This document shows positions 26,726 to 35,384 of a DNA stretch of 64,000 bases, piece after piece. Position 1 is the stretch's first letter; every line of letters starts with the position of its first letter. The translations under genes were made by a program, and so were the position numbers. The notes below the pieces were generated by a model, which worked only from the letters and a program-made list of their open reading frames with translations, was not told where the DNA came from and ran no database searches. The stretch is from Butyrivibrio sp. (GTDB taxonomy: Bacteria; Bacillota; Clostridia; Lachnospirales; Lachnospiraceae): NCBI GenBank assembly GCA_017470505.1, contig JAFUYO010000010.1, positions 17,608-81,607 on the forward strand. Reading direction: 5' to 3'.

Positions 26726-27529
26726 TTATAATAAGTACTCCCTGATATACTGTTCTGCCACCGACGTATTCAGTGCGTAAGAAGACGATTCATACGTAAC
26801 AATAAGACGCCGCCCGGGAATGATGTTATTTTTGATGTATTGATCAATCTTTCTTATTGCTTTTTCCACATACTCAGGGTCTCCCATTCTTCCGTCATGC
26901 TCCCAATATATTTCTTCATATGTCTTTTTACTCAAAAATGTGAAGTCCGGATAAACAATACCATATCCCTTAAGGTGCAACGGGCACTCGTACTTATATT
27001 CAATTCCGTAATCATAAAACATATCTGCCAGAATCTTTTCAGATTTAGATCTTACACGCTCTCCCTTCTTGGTGTAAATCTCAACTTGTCCTTCTTTAAA
27101 TTCTTTACCATTATAAGGAGTTGCTTTCCACAGGGCTAGCCTTTGCTCCCAGGTCTCTTCTACAGGGTTAACAAGTCCCCTTCTTATCTGATGAAGTCCT
27201 AAATATATCTCTTCGATCTCGTCATCCTCATATTCTTTGATCAGCCTATCGAATTGCCCGCACCTTTTGTCTACAATCTTTTTAACTTTTTGATCATAGT
27301 TTTTTTGAGCCAATTGCCTGACCATTGGAAGGTCATCTTTCCTGATATATCTAAGCTTACCACCGGATTTATCGCTATTTTCAACACAACGAACATACTG
27401 AACTTTGTTATTAGACGTAGTAATCCTGAGTGTTCCCTGCGGAACATCTGTGAGCCGCTCATCAACAATTGTTTTAATTCTCTTTAATCTTTTCTCTTCT
27501 TCGAGTAGTAGTCCTTTTAATCCATACAT
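26726..27529 (-). CDS. PD-(D/E)XK-like nuclease-fold protein between two repeat arrays
   Basis: The 267-residue protein has a charged, helical N-terminal half (residues 1-115) and a C-terminal domain that looks like a restriction-endonuclease fold. Visible elements are RVRSKSEKILADMFYDYG (Glu164), IVYPDFTFLS (Asp195) and EIYWEHDGR (Glu210, then His211 in place of the usual Lys position). I recall similar YWEH-type C-termini in uncharacterised clostridial proteins. Base composition is lower in GC than the flanking genes. A ggagg site lies 13 bp before the ATG. The right array begins 87 bp upstream and the left array ends 366 bp downstream, so the gene and repeats may form one unit. Catalysis is not proven. 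Confidence 0.7.
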   Translation of the reverse strand: MYGLKGLLLEEEKRLKRIKTIVDERLTDVPQGTLRITTSNNKVQYVRCVENSDKSGGKLRYIRKDDLPMVRQLAQKNYDQKVKKIVDKRCGQFDRLIKEYEDDEIEEIYLGLHQIRRGLVNPVEETWEQRLALWKATPYNGKEFKEGQVEIYTKKGERVRSKSEKILADMFYDYGIEYKYECPLHLKGYGIVYPDFTFLSKKTYEEIYWEHDGRMGDPEYVEKAIRKIDQYIKNNIIPGRRLIVTYESSSYALNTSVAEQYIREYLL

Positions 27530-27615
27530 AGTGTTTTTCTATCCTCCTCTATAAACGCATATTTTTTCCTGTTTATATCTGACCATACAGATGAGAATCT
27601 ATATGGCTAACTTTT

Positions 27616-28200
27616 TTACTGTTTCAATCTTAATTTCTACTATCTTAATTTCTACTATTTTCAACAGTAACGCTATCAAAGAGCGTACTGTTAAATTCTA
27701 CATATTTACAATTCCAACAGTAACGCCTACCTGAGACTTACTGTTGAAATCAATGAATTCTCAATTTCAACAGTAACGCCACCTTGAGACTTACTTCTGG
27801 ATTCTGATAATTCCAATTTTCAACAGTAGCAACACCCTGAGACTTACTGTTAAAATCTACGAATTCTCAATTTCAACAGTAGCGCCACCTTGAGACTTAC
27901 TGTTGGATTCTGCAAATTCCAAATTCCAACAGTAGCGACCCCCTGGGACTTACTGTTGATATTTACGAATCCTCAATTTCAACAGTAACACTACCACGAA
28001 TCTTACTGTTGGATTCTAATAATTCCAAATTCCAACAGTAGCGACCCCCTGGGACTTACTGTTGATATTTACGAATCCTCAATTCCAACAGTAACACCAC
28101 CACGAATCTTACTGTTGAAATCTACGAATTCTCTATTTCACCAGTAACACCATCACGAATCTTTCTGTTGAAATCCACGAATTCTCAATTCCAACAGTAA
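27616..28200. repeat. Right palindromic repeat array, 11 units, 53-bp period
   Basis: Units start at 27616, 27685 and then every 53 bp at 27738, 27791, 27844, 27897, 27950, 28003, 28056, 28109 and 28162. The first unit is 69 bp long because a 16-bp piece is duplicated. Each unit is a 39-nt hairpin (13-nt arms, 13-nt loop, often with gaattc in the loop) followed by a 14-bp spacer. Two variants, with arms starting ttactgttgaaat or ttactgttggatt, partly alternate. The array fills the space between the nuclease-like gene and the comEC stop codon. Confidence 0.93.
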
Positions 28201-28237
28201 CCTCGTCTCGAACATTGGCGCTGCTGCCTGTTATGTC

Positions 28238-31186
28238 CTACTTATCATCGAGATACTCCTCCACTTTTAGCGTATCGCCGCCATCTAGGACCTCCACTGT
28301 AATTGCTCCGCCCAAATCCGTGCGGTACACTCTTGCTCCGACGCTCTCAAGGCGCTCTAATACTTCCTCGTGGGGATGGCCGTAGGTATTGTTTCGTCCG
28401 CAGGAAACAAGAGCCACCCTGGGAGTTATCATCGCAAGAAACTCTTCGTCCGTCGTGTAGCGGGAGCCGTGATGCGCGACCTTGAGAAGCGAGAGATTTC
28501 CATATACATCAGGGTTTGCAGCGATTATATCCCGGATGTCCTCCTGCCCTTCTCCTTCCACATCCCCTGTGAAAAGAGCCGTGAACCTTCCGTACTTCAT
28601 AAACAAAACGGTGGAATACTCATTTGCACCATCTGTCTTCATGTTCAGCACAGGATTGAGGCAGGTAAATTCGGCCTTTCCAACATTAAACCTCTCCCCT
28701 CTATTGATGTAGGATATCGGAATTCCAAGGTCATTAGCTCTACCAGCAAGCTTTTGGTAGTTGTTTCCTCTGCTCGATGCGTCAACCTCAGGAAGTATCA
28801 GCTCGTCAACCCATATTCCGCCCTTCTCCATGTCATCGAGCACGTCCATAATTCCGCTTAAGTGGTCCTCATCCTCATGCGTCAGAATAATTGCTCTCAG
28901 TCTCCCAATCCCCTTATACTTTAAAAAAGGGATTATCTGGTACCTGCCAACATTCTTCTTACTCGTGCTGCCTCCGTCGATCATGATATTGCTTCTGCCG
29001 CTCGATATCACAATTCCGTCACCCTGGCCCACATCTATCATGTTGATCTCCATCTGCGGCTTTATGTGAAACGTAAGAATAAATACAGCTACGAGCAGTA
29101 TCACTATCCGCAACAAGCGGAAATCTCTTCTTCCTCCGTAAAATACGGCACTAACCGGCATCTCATTTACTGAGTTAAAATAAGCAGGCTCTGTCCTGCC
29201 GTCCGAAGCAATCTCACTTCCTCTCTTGACATCAAGACATCCAATATCTTTGGCCTCAGGATGTTTGGAGCCTTCACTTCTCTGACTATCAGCCTCTTCA
29301 TCTCTGTTTCCAGAGCCAACCGAGAATAAGACAAATGCTCCCATAAGCATCAGATACGCAAGGACCTGCCATTTCTCAGAATGCCCCAGGAACCATGTCA
29401 TATTGCGTGTAATTAATGCAGATGAGCATAGAGCCCTGTAAAGCCACAATATGAGATGCACAGGAAGACCGAGAAGATGGATAGCTTCTTCCGCCGCCAT
29501 CCCTCTCTCGCTCAAAGCACTGCCAACCTGTATAGCAGAGGTACCAAATGAAGCTGCTGATGCTTTGCCCAAAACTCCTCTATCCTGAAGCAACAGCGAT
29601 GAAGTCGCTATTGCTGTAGCAGATGAAGGAAATATTCCTCCCCCCGCCACTGCAGATATAACACTTCCTGCGACCATGGTCCCGATCCCTGCGATCATCA
29701 GAATCCCCATAAGTGGTATCACCACCAGATTTAAGAAGATGGAATGTACGGGGTATGTGTAGTAATAAAGACTGTAGACAGGAAGCGTCGAAAGGGCTAT
29801 GCCAGCGCCTGAGGTTAGCCCCGACAGCAGCGCTCCGATAATCTTCTGTAGCATCGTTGTCTTATCGTCAACGAACCTCATCCTGAACGGATCATCTGCT
29901 GCAGCTTCTGATGGCGGGATAAGTCCGCGGTCTGCCAGAAACCTTTCAAGCCCGGTGATATGAAGGTGCGGCGCGATAACCGACGCCCCGATCACAGCCC
30001 CAAAGGAGAACAGGAACCCGCTGTTATAAAGGTACAGCGGCTGATCCAGCAAAAGAAGCATCTCCGAAAAAGCCAGCGCCGAAAGAAGGTCGTAGGTCCT
30101 CCCAAATAGGGGCGCCATAATCCTTAGGACAAACATGCAGATTGCCCTGAAAGAGGACGAGCTCATTCCGCACATAACTCCGTAGGAGTACATGAAAAGA
30201 ACGGATATCAAAACAGGCACAGATCTGTATATTAATGCCATTAGTATCTTCTTTGATCCCTGTTCCTGCTTCTTTCTGTATCTTCCTTTCCCCGCAGCAG
30301 CTGTTTCCAATTTACCACTCCTCAATCTGATCCGTGAAATAAAGTCTGCTGCCCTGTCCATAAGCCTTCGTAAAAGCTCATATATCCCCATACCTATGAT
30401 AGATATGTGAAGCCCCGAGACCGCCAGTATATGCATTATTCCCCCGGCCATGTACAGGTCCCTGGTCTCTGCGTCCATGAAGGCTTTGTCACCGAGGAGC
30501 ATCGCCTTCATGACGCCGGAATCGTCCTCATTAAGGACAACGTCCAAAGCTCCTTCCAAAAACAGTCTGAGCCTGAAAAGGCTCTCTTTATAGGGGCTCT
30601 TGCTTCCGCCCCTTTTTGTGATGTTGCAATCACTCAACCTGTATGAAATTTTTAATGTCTGATAATAAAGACGACTGTCAAACTCCCCGGGATTTGTCGG
30701 AGACAAAAAATTCCTGACCCTGCCGTGTATTTCCACATATTCGCCGGTTGACGGAAGGCCAACTGAGGATGACGCTGTGCTGCGATATCCCATTACAGGA
30801 AAGTCGGCTGCAGATGACGCTGTGCTGCGGTATCCCATTGCAGGAAAGTCCGCTGCGGATGATGCTGTGCTGCGATATCCAGTTACAGAAATAGCTGCAA
30901 CCGATGGCGCTATGCTGCTCTCTCCCACATCATCATCCTGCTCCTTAATATAGCACTGCACCATCTCCGAATCCGCTTTTGCATCTGTCGGCGCAATGTA
31001 GATAACTGGCACAAAGCCTCCATCATAGCTCTTTTTGAATTCTTTGTCCTCTACCGTTCCTACGATGGTAACCTCTTCACCGTCGGAATACTCATATAAA
31101 CTACTATCCAGGGGATTATTTATTTCAAGAAACACAAAGACAGCCGCCGTCAAAAGAATTGCCAAAAGGCATAACGGCCTCTTCAT
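28238..31186 (-). CDS. comEC: ComEC/Rec2 DNA-uptake channel protein
   Basis: ComEC carries single-stranded DNA across the membrane in competent cells. The 982 residues include a signal-like start, an OB-fold region (EEVTIVGTVEDKEF to YVEIHGRVRNF), the competence membrane domain (LLGDKAFMDAETRDLYMAGG, HILAVSGLHISIIG) and a C-terminal metallo-beta-lactamase-like domain (INMIDVGQGDGIVIS, LTHEDEDHLSG). The zinc-site motif is THEDEDH rather than HxHxDH, as is common in ComEC. It is longer than the usual about 750-800 residues because of a repeated insert in the OB-fold and a long linker (about 640-700) after the membrane part. It is last in the comEA operon. Confidence 0.93.
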   Translation of the reverse strand: MKRPLCLLAILLTAAVFVFLEINNPLDSSLYEYSDGEEVTIVGTVEDKEFKKSYDGGFVPVIYIAPTDAKADSEMVQCYIKEQDDDVGESSIAPSVAAISVTGYRSTASSAADFPAMGYRSTASSAADFPVMGYRSTASSSVGLPSTGEYVEIHGRVRNFLSPTNPGEFDSRLYYQTLKISYRLSDCNITKRGGSKSPYKESLFRLRLFLEGALDVVLNEDDSGVMKAMLLGDKAFMDAETRDLYMAGGIMHILAVSGLHISIIGMGIYELLRRLMDRAADFISRIRLRSGKLETAAAGKGRYRKKQEQGSKKILMALIYRSVPVLISVLFMYSYGVMCGMSSSSFRAICMFVLRIMAPLFGRTYDLLSALAFSEMLLLLDQPLYLYNSGFLFSFGAVIGASVIAPHLHITGLERFLADRGLIPPSEAAADDPFRMRFVDDKTTMLQKIIGALLSGLTSGAGIALSTLPVYSLYYYTYPVHSIFLNLVVIPLMGILMIAGIGTMVAGSVISAVAGGGIFPSSATAIATSSLLLQDRGVLGKASAASFGTSAIQVGSALSERGMAAEEAIHLLGLPVHLILWLYRALCSSALITRNMTWFLGHSEKWQVLAYLMLMGAFVLFSVGSGNRDEEADSQRSEGSKHPEAKDIGCLDVKRGSEIASDGRTEPAYFNSVNEMPVSAVFYGGRRDFRLLRIVILLVAVFILTFHIKPQMEINMIDVGQGDGIVISSGRSNIMIDGGSTSKKNVGRYQIIPFLKYKGIGRLRAIILTHEDEDHLSGIMDVLDDMEKGGIWVDELILPEVDASSRGNNYQKLAGRANDLGIPISYINRGERFNVGKAEFTCLNPVLNMKTDGANEYSTVLFMKYGRFTALFTGDVEGEGQEDIRDIIAANPDVYGNLSLLKVAHHGSRYTTDEEFLAMITPRVALVSCGRNNTYGHPHEEVLERLESVGARVYRTDLGGAITVEVLDGGDTLKVEEYLDDK
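30765..30899. repeat. Three tandem 45-bp repeats inside comEC
   Basis: Imperfect 45-bp units start at 30765, 30810 and 30855. They encode three copies of a 15-residue unit close to GYRSTASSAADFPAM within the N-terminal OB-fold region of ComEC. The repeats keep the reading frame. The insert is Ser/Ala-rich and probably a flexible loop. Confidence 0.85.
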
Positions 31187-31265
31187 AGAAAACTCCCAAT
31201 CCGTGACTGATCAGAGCCGCGCAAATGCAAAAGCTGCAAATGCAGGGCTACTCTGAATCGTCACC

Positions 31266-32204
31266 TTATTCAATAATATCCAGATTCCTCTCGTAGGGAG
31301 AGGTTATTGTTGTATCCATAAATGAAAAACCTGATTCGCCGTTCACCGAAAATGCAACCTTGTTGATATCAGGAAGCTCAGCGACGGTATTTACCAGGGA
31401 ATATATCGCCACATCAGCAGTGACGCTGTAGGGGTCGCTCTGGAAAGCCGGATCAAGGTCAAGGTAGCAGACTCCGTCCCTGACGTTTACCGAATTGATC
31501 TTGATATCCTTCGATACCGTGGGAAAACAGATGTCTGTGTTCGGTCCGCTTATGACCTGTTCTATCGCAAGCCTCTCCATCGAGATATTGCTGTTGTAGA
31601 CAACAGAGCGGTAAACCGGCACCAGCTTGTCTCCTGCCTCGTTGGCAAAATAGAGCTTCAGCTCAACCTTCTCATAGGTATTTATCTCATTTCCCACATT
31701 GAAAATGAAGGTGTCCGCAGACATATTGCCGATGACATGCCCGTAGTGGTCAGTGAGGGGCTGCCCCTCCACCTGAAAGCTGACATAGTCAATGAAATCC
31801 AGCTGTGTAAAAGTCCTGACAACCGCAGCCCTGTCCAGAATCTCAATGGTTCCCTGTATCTGTGAATAGGAGCTGTCGAAGTTGAAGGTCAGTACCTTGT
31901 CGCTGAGAAAATAATCCAGCAGGTTGACCTCTCCCGTGAGCGGCGCCTCGTACTGACGTCTTTCAGGCATGGTGCCCAGCTGCTCAAGGAGCTCAGGTAT
32001 CACCGCGTCAGGGTCATCTTTTTGGGCCCTGATCTCGTAGTCCACCGCCATGATACCGGTCTCTGAGTTGTTGACATAGTATATCTTAAAAGAGCCCGTC
32101 CCGGCCCCCGGCTTTCTCTCGCACCCTGAGAGATATATGAGCATCACAGCCGCTATGAGAAAAAATAATAATCTTTTTTTAAAAATCTGATTTACTCGCT
32201 TCAT
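31266..32204 (-). CDS. GerMN-domain lipoprotein
   Basis: I choose the ATG at MKRVNQIFKK over a TTG six codons upstream. The signal peptide ends in a lipobox (LIYLSGC), so the 312-residue precursor is membrane-anchored outside. Two GerMN domains follow. The first is about residues 40-160 (FKIYYVNNSETGIM, PLTGEVNLLDYFLSDKVLTF). The second is about 185-310 (VELKLYFANEAGDKLVPVYR, ISMERLAIEQVISGPN). Such proteins act at the cell surface, often next to WalRK-type regulators, as here. The start overlaps no gene but lies 14 bp inside from the kinase stop region, suggesting co-transcription. Confidence 0.82.
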   Translation of the reverse strand: MKRVNQIFKKRLLFFLIAAVMLIYLSGCERKPGAGTGSFKIYYVNNSETGIMAVDYEIRAQKDDPDAVIPELLEQLGTMPERRQYEAPLTGEVNLLDYFLSDKVLTFNFDSSYSQIQGTIEILDRAAVVRTFTQLDFIDYVSFQVEGQPLTDHYGHVIGNMSADTFIFNVGNEINTYEKVELKLYFANEAGDKLVPVYRSVVYNSNISMERLAIEQVISGPNTDICFPTVSKDIKINSVNVRDGVCYLDLDPAFQSDPYSVTADVAIYSLVNTVAELPDINKVAFSVNGESGFSFMDTTITSPYERNLDIIE

Positions 32205-32218
32205 ATCATGTCCACATA

Positions 32219-33727
32219 TCAATTTCCCTTTATCGCCGCGCTCGTCGCTATGAGCGGTATCTTAACGGTAAAGGTTGTGCCCTCATCCACCTTGCTCTCA
32301 ACATCGATTGAACCCCTGTGCATCAGCACAGCGCTCCTGACAATAGCAAGGCCCAGGCCTGTCCCGCCGATCTCTCTGGATCTGGATTTGTCGACCCTGT
32401 AGAACCTCTCGTAGATGTGATCCAGCGACTCCTCTGGAATACCAAACCCCGAATCCATGACTTTCACATAAAAATACTGGTGATCCGCATCGAGCTCAAC
32501 TCTGACCCAGCCCTCTTCCTTGTTGTACTTGATGGCATTCTCCACGAGGTTCATGATGACAAGAGATATCTTGACCTCGTCGATCTCCGCAGTGATAGCT
32601 CTTTTGCTCTCAAGTGTCAGCTCAATATTGTGTTTCCTCGCAATTGGCCTCATGCGCTTTAGGACGATCTCGGTCATGTTCACAACATCAACAGATGTGA
32701 TGTTAAGGCCAGATGCTTTTTTATCCATCTTGACGAGTGATAACAGGTCGTTGATGATCTTGTCCTCCCTGTCGATCTCTTCACCAATATCCGTCATGAA
32801 ATCCCTGTAGACTTCATTCGGCACTTCCTCCATGGCAAGGAGCGAGTCAGCCAGAACCTTCATCGAGGTTATCGGCGTCTTGAGCTCATGTGAGACATTT
32901 GAGACAAACTCCTGTCTCGAGTCATCCAAAACCTTCATCCTTCTAAGGAGCGCGTTGAAGGCATTTATGATCTGCTCCGTCTCAAGGTAGTTGGGGCCAA
33001 CAATCGGCTCATCGGTGTAGCCTGCCTTAACGTCGTTTATTGCAGTCGTGATGCGGTCGAACGGTTTAAGAAGTGTAAATGCTACCAGTGCGGCAAATAT
33101 CAGGATAAAAATAATGATGATAGCCTCAAGCGTCTGGGCGCGGCGGCTCAGGATTTCAAGCGTCGTGGCTATCGTATCGGTTGAGACAGACGTAAGCAGC
33201 ACTCCTCTCACCACTTCGCCGCTCCTGCCAGATACCGAAACATCCTCCTCCTCGATAACTTCACTCTCGATGATGGGTGTCACGATCTCGATGTATCCGT
33301 TGGCAGAGTCGTACTTGGATACCGTTCCTTTTGAACCCGTCTTCAAGCAGTTCACCACCTCCTCGGAGATGATGGTTTTTCCCTGGCTGATGTTGTAGGT
33401 GTCCTTCACAACCTTAAGATCGTCGTTGATAACGATAACGCGGCCGTCATAGAGATTGGCCAGCATATCGAGCTCAGCGTTTATCACTTCCGATGAGGTG
33501 TCCAGAAGATAGTTTGATACGATGAGGTGATTGGCAAGAATGCGCAGCTGTGTCTGCACCTCAGTTGACCTTACATTGATCGCACGGTCCTCATAGCTCT
33601 CCAGAATCAGGGCATGCATGCCCAGACAGGATATGAGTCCTGTCAGAAAGACGATCACAAAGAACCTTGCTTTTAGACTTTTAAAGATATTCTTTATGTT
33701 AAAAAATCTGTTAATATCCATAATCAT
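32219..33727 (-). CDS. Membrane sensor histidine kinase
   Basis: The start used here (MIMDINRFF) overlaps the response-regulator stop as ATGA. Another ATG lies two codons later. Order: membrane helix (FFVIVFLTGLISCLGMHALI), extracytoplasmic sensor of about 140 residues, second helix (AIIIIFILIFAALVAFTLL), HAMP, dimerisation domain with the phospho-His (FVSNVSHELKTPITSMKVLA) and an ATPase domain with N box (NLVENAIKYN), G1 (DSGFGIPEE) and G2 (GTGLGLAIV). It resembles WalK/PhoR types but lacks an obvious PAS domain. The signal is unknown. Confidence 0.93.
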   Translation of the reverse strand: MIMDINRFFNIKNIFKSLKARFFVIVFLTGLISCLGMHALILESYEDRAINVRSTEVQTQLRILANHLIVSNYLLDTSSEVINAELDMLANLYDGRVIVINDDLKVVKDTYNISQGKTIISEEVVNCLKTGSKGTVSKYDSANGYIEIVTPIIESEVIEEEDVSVSGRSGEVVRGVLLTSVSTDTIATTLEILSRRAQTLEAIIIIFILIFAALVAFTLLKPFDRITTAINDVKAGYTDEPIVGPNYLETEQIINAFNALLRRMKVLDDSRQEFVSNVSHELKTPITSMKVLADSLLAMEEVPNEVYRDFMTDIGEEIDREDKIINDLLSLVKMDKKASGLNITSVDVVNMTEIVLKRMRPIARKHNIELTLESKRAITAEIDEVKISLVIMNLVENAIKYNKEEGWVRVELDADHQYFYVKVMDSGFGIPEESLDHIYERFYRVDKSRSREIGGTGLGLAIVRSAVLMHRGSIDVESKVDEGTTFTVKIPLIATSAAIKGN

Positions 33728-34404
33728 GCCTGAAAGTAATAGCCGGCGCCCCACTTGGTCCTGACGTACCTGGGCTCAGAGGGATTTACTTCGAGCTTCT
33801 CACGAAGTCTTCTGATATGAACATCAACAGTCCTCTCATCTCCGGGATAGTCTCTTCCCCAGATGGTCTCGAGAAGCTCTTCTCTTGAATAGGTCTTCCC
33901 GGGTGTGGATGCAAGGAGCTCCAAAAGCTCGTACTCTCTGCTTGTAACGTTGATCTCCCTGTCCTTGACGAACACTCTCCTGTATTCCTCGTTGAGCTTG
34001 AGATCGCCGAAGGTCATGACCTTCATGGTCTCGGGAGTCCTGCCGGTTCTCCTGATGATGGCTTTTATCCTGGCCTTGACCTCCAGAATATTGAAGGGCT
34101 TGGTGATGTAGTCGTCAGCGCCGTAGTCGAGTCCTAGGATCTTGTCCATGTCGTCGCCCTTGGCCGTCAGCATGATGATCGGGACATTGGAAAATTCCCT
34201 GATCTGCTGGCACACCTCAAACCCCGTGAGCCCCGGAAGCATGACATCCAAAAGAATGATGTCATAATCCGCAGCCCTTGCCATTTCAAGCGCTTCCTGA
34301 CCGTCATAGGCGCAGTCCACAACAATGTCGTCCTGCTCGAGACTGAACTTTATTCCCTTTACGATTGCCTTCTCATCATCAACTACAAGTGCCTTCTTGC
34401 TCAT
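33724..34404 (-). CDS. OmpR-family response regulator
   Basis: The 226-residue protein has a receiver domain (VVDDEKAIVKGIKFSLEQ, phospho-Asp in DIILLDVMLPG, signalling Thr in IIMLTAKG, Lys in ITKPFN) and a winged-helix domain (NVTSREYELLELLASTPG, ERTVDVHIRRLREKLE, RTKWGAGYYF). It pairs with the downstream kinase (4-bp ATGA overlap). The sequence is close to the WalR/PhoP group. It lies 16 bp after comEA, so cell-envelope signalling and competence genes appear to share a transcript. Confidence 0.95.
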   Translation of the reverse strand: MSKKALVVDDEKAIVKGIKFSLEQDDIVVDCAYDGQEALEMARAADYDIILLDVMLPGLTGFEVCQQIREFSNVPIIMLTAKGDDMDKILGLDYGADDYITKPFNILEVKARIKAIIRRTGRTPETMKVMTFGDLKLNEEYRRVFVKDREINVTSREYELLELLASTPGKTYSREELLETIWGRDYPGDERTVDVHIRRLREKLEVNPSEPRYVRTKWGAGYYFQA

Positions 34405-34420
34405 TATCTCACCGTTCCTG

Positions 34421-35242
34421 CTAAACTGTTATGTAATCCCTGATCTTGGAAAAGAGCTTGTCCTTGATCCCGGAAACCTTCTTTATATCTTCAATACTTG
34501 CAAAATTGCCGTTCTCCTCGCGGTACCTGATTATCTTGTCCGCCGTCACATCTCCTATACCCGGAACCTTTGTAAGCTCCTGTTTAGATGCCCTGTTTAT
34601 GTTTACAAGACCGCTTCCGGATGATAAACCTGCTCCGCCCGATGAAGCCGCATCCCCTGCATCTGCGCTTTCTGATGCATCATAGGAATCATATGTTTCA
34701 AGCTGTGCCTGCGCCCCTGCCTTGTCGATTCCCGTCTCCTCGGTTGTCGGAATATAGAGCTTCATCCCGTCGCTGACCTTAGCCGCAAGATTAACATAGG
34801 CTTCATCTGCATCCGCAGAAAAACCTCCCGCCGCATCAACTGCGTTATCGATTCTGCTGCCCTCACTGAGCTCGTACACGCCGGGGCTGACCACCGCACC
34901 GCAGACATACACATAGCATGTTGCCTCAAAAGCGGCGCCCACAGCGCTGCCATCGATATCTGCTCCGCCGCTCTGCCCTGAAGACATTTCATCTGGCGCA
35001 GCCAAAGCCACAGCAGTATTTCCTGAGCCTTCAGAATACATGTCCTGCGATGCACCGCTGCTACTTCCATGAGCTGCATTTTCTCCTGCCCCGGTAGCTG
35101 TTTTTTTATCAGAGAGTTCTGTCGGCTCTCCTGTTCCCGCTTCTGTAGCTCCATCCGAGAGTTCTATTATTTCTCCCGTCCTGCTGCACCCTGAAAGCAC
35201 AAGTGCCGCCATAATCATTACTAAAAAAAATGTTCTTCGCAT
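34421..35242 (-). CDS. comEA: ComEA-type DNA-binding competence protein with lipobox
   Basis: The start at MRRTFFLVMI is fixed by an aaaggagg site 5 bp upstream and gives 273 residues. The signal peptide ends in LVLSGC, a lipobox. A Ser/Gly/Ala-rich linker follows, then an SLBB domain (CYVYVCGAVVSPGVYELSEG) and the helix-hairpin-helix pair (VNINRASKQELTKVPGIGDV, IKKVSGIKDKLFSKIRDYI) that binds double-stranded DNA. ComEA is normally held by a membrane helix, so a lipoprotein form is notable. It opens the comEA-to-comEC gene set and has a hairpin upstream. Confidence 0.9.
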   Translation of the reverse strand: MRRTFFLVMIMAALVLSGCSRTGEIIELSDGATEAGTGEPTELSDKKTATGAGENAAHGSSSGASQDMYSEGSGNTAVALAAPDEMSSGQSGGADIDGSAVGAAFEATCYVYVCGAVVSPGVYELSEGSRIDNAVDAAGGFSADADEAYVNLAAKVSDGMKLYIPTTEETGIDKAGAQAQLETYDSYDASESADAGDAASSGGAGLSSGSGLVNINRASKQELTKVPGIGDVTADKIIRYREENGNFASIEDIKKVSGIKDKLFSKIRDYITV

Positions 35243-35292
35243 GTTCCTCCTTTTCAAGAGGACCCCACCATGCATATATAAAGGTCTGGCAT

Positions 35293-35316
35293 GAGCAAAA
35301 ATTGTGCATTTTGCTC
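35293..35316 (-). terminator. Hairpin between the arg operon and comEA
   Basis: Arms gagcaaaa (35293-35300) and ttttgctc (35309-35316) pair perfectly over 8 bp around an 8-nt loop. It lies about 70 bp after the solute-binding protein stop and 50 bp before comEA, so it probably ends the arginine operon transcript. The T tract sits within the stem, so the strength is moderate. Confidence 0.5.
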
Positions 35317-35384
35317 CCGCTGTCCACCGAGTCGGACTTTTGACTTTTGACTCTTACCTATTGTATGTGAAACTCCGGTTTATT

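Noticed and set aside
27616-28200. CRISPR array
   Set aside because: The interspersed 14-bp spacers are conserved rather than unique, the repeat is itself a full hairpin, and no cas gene is nearby.
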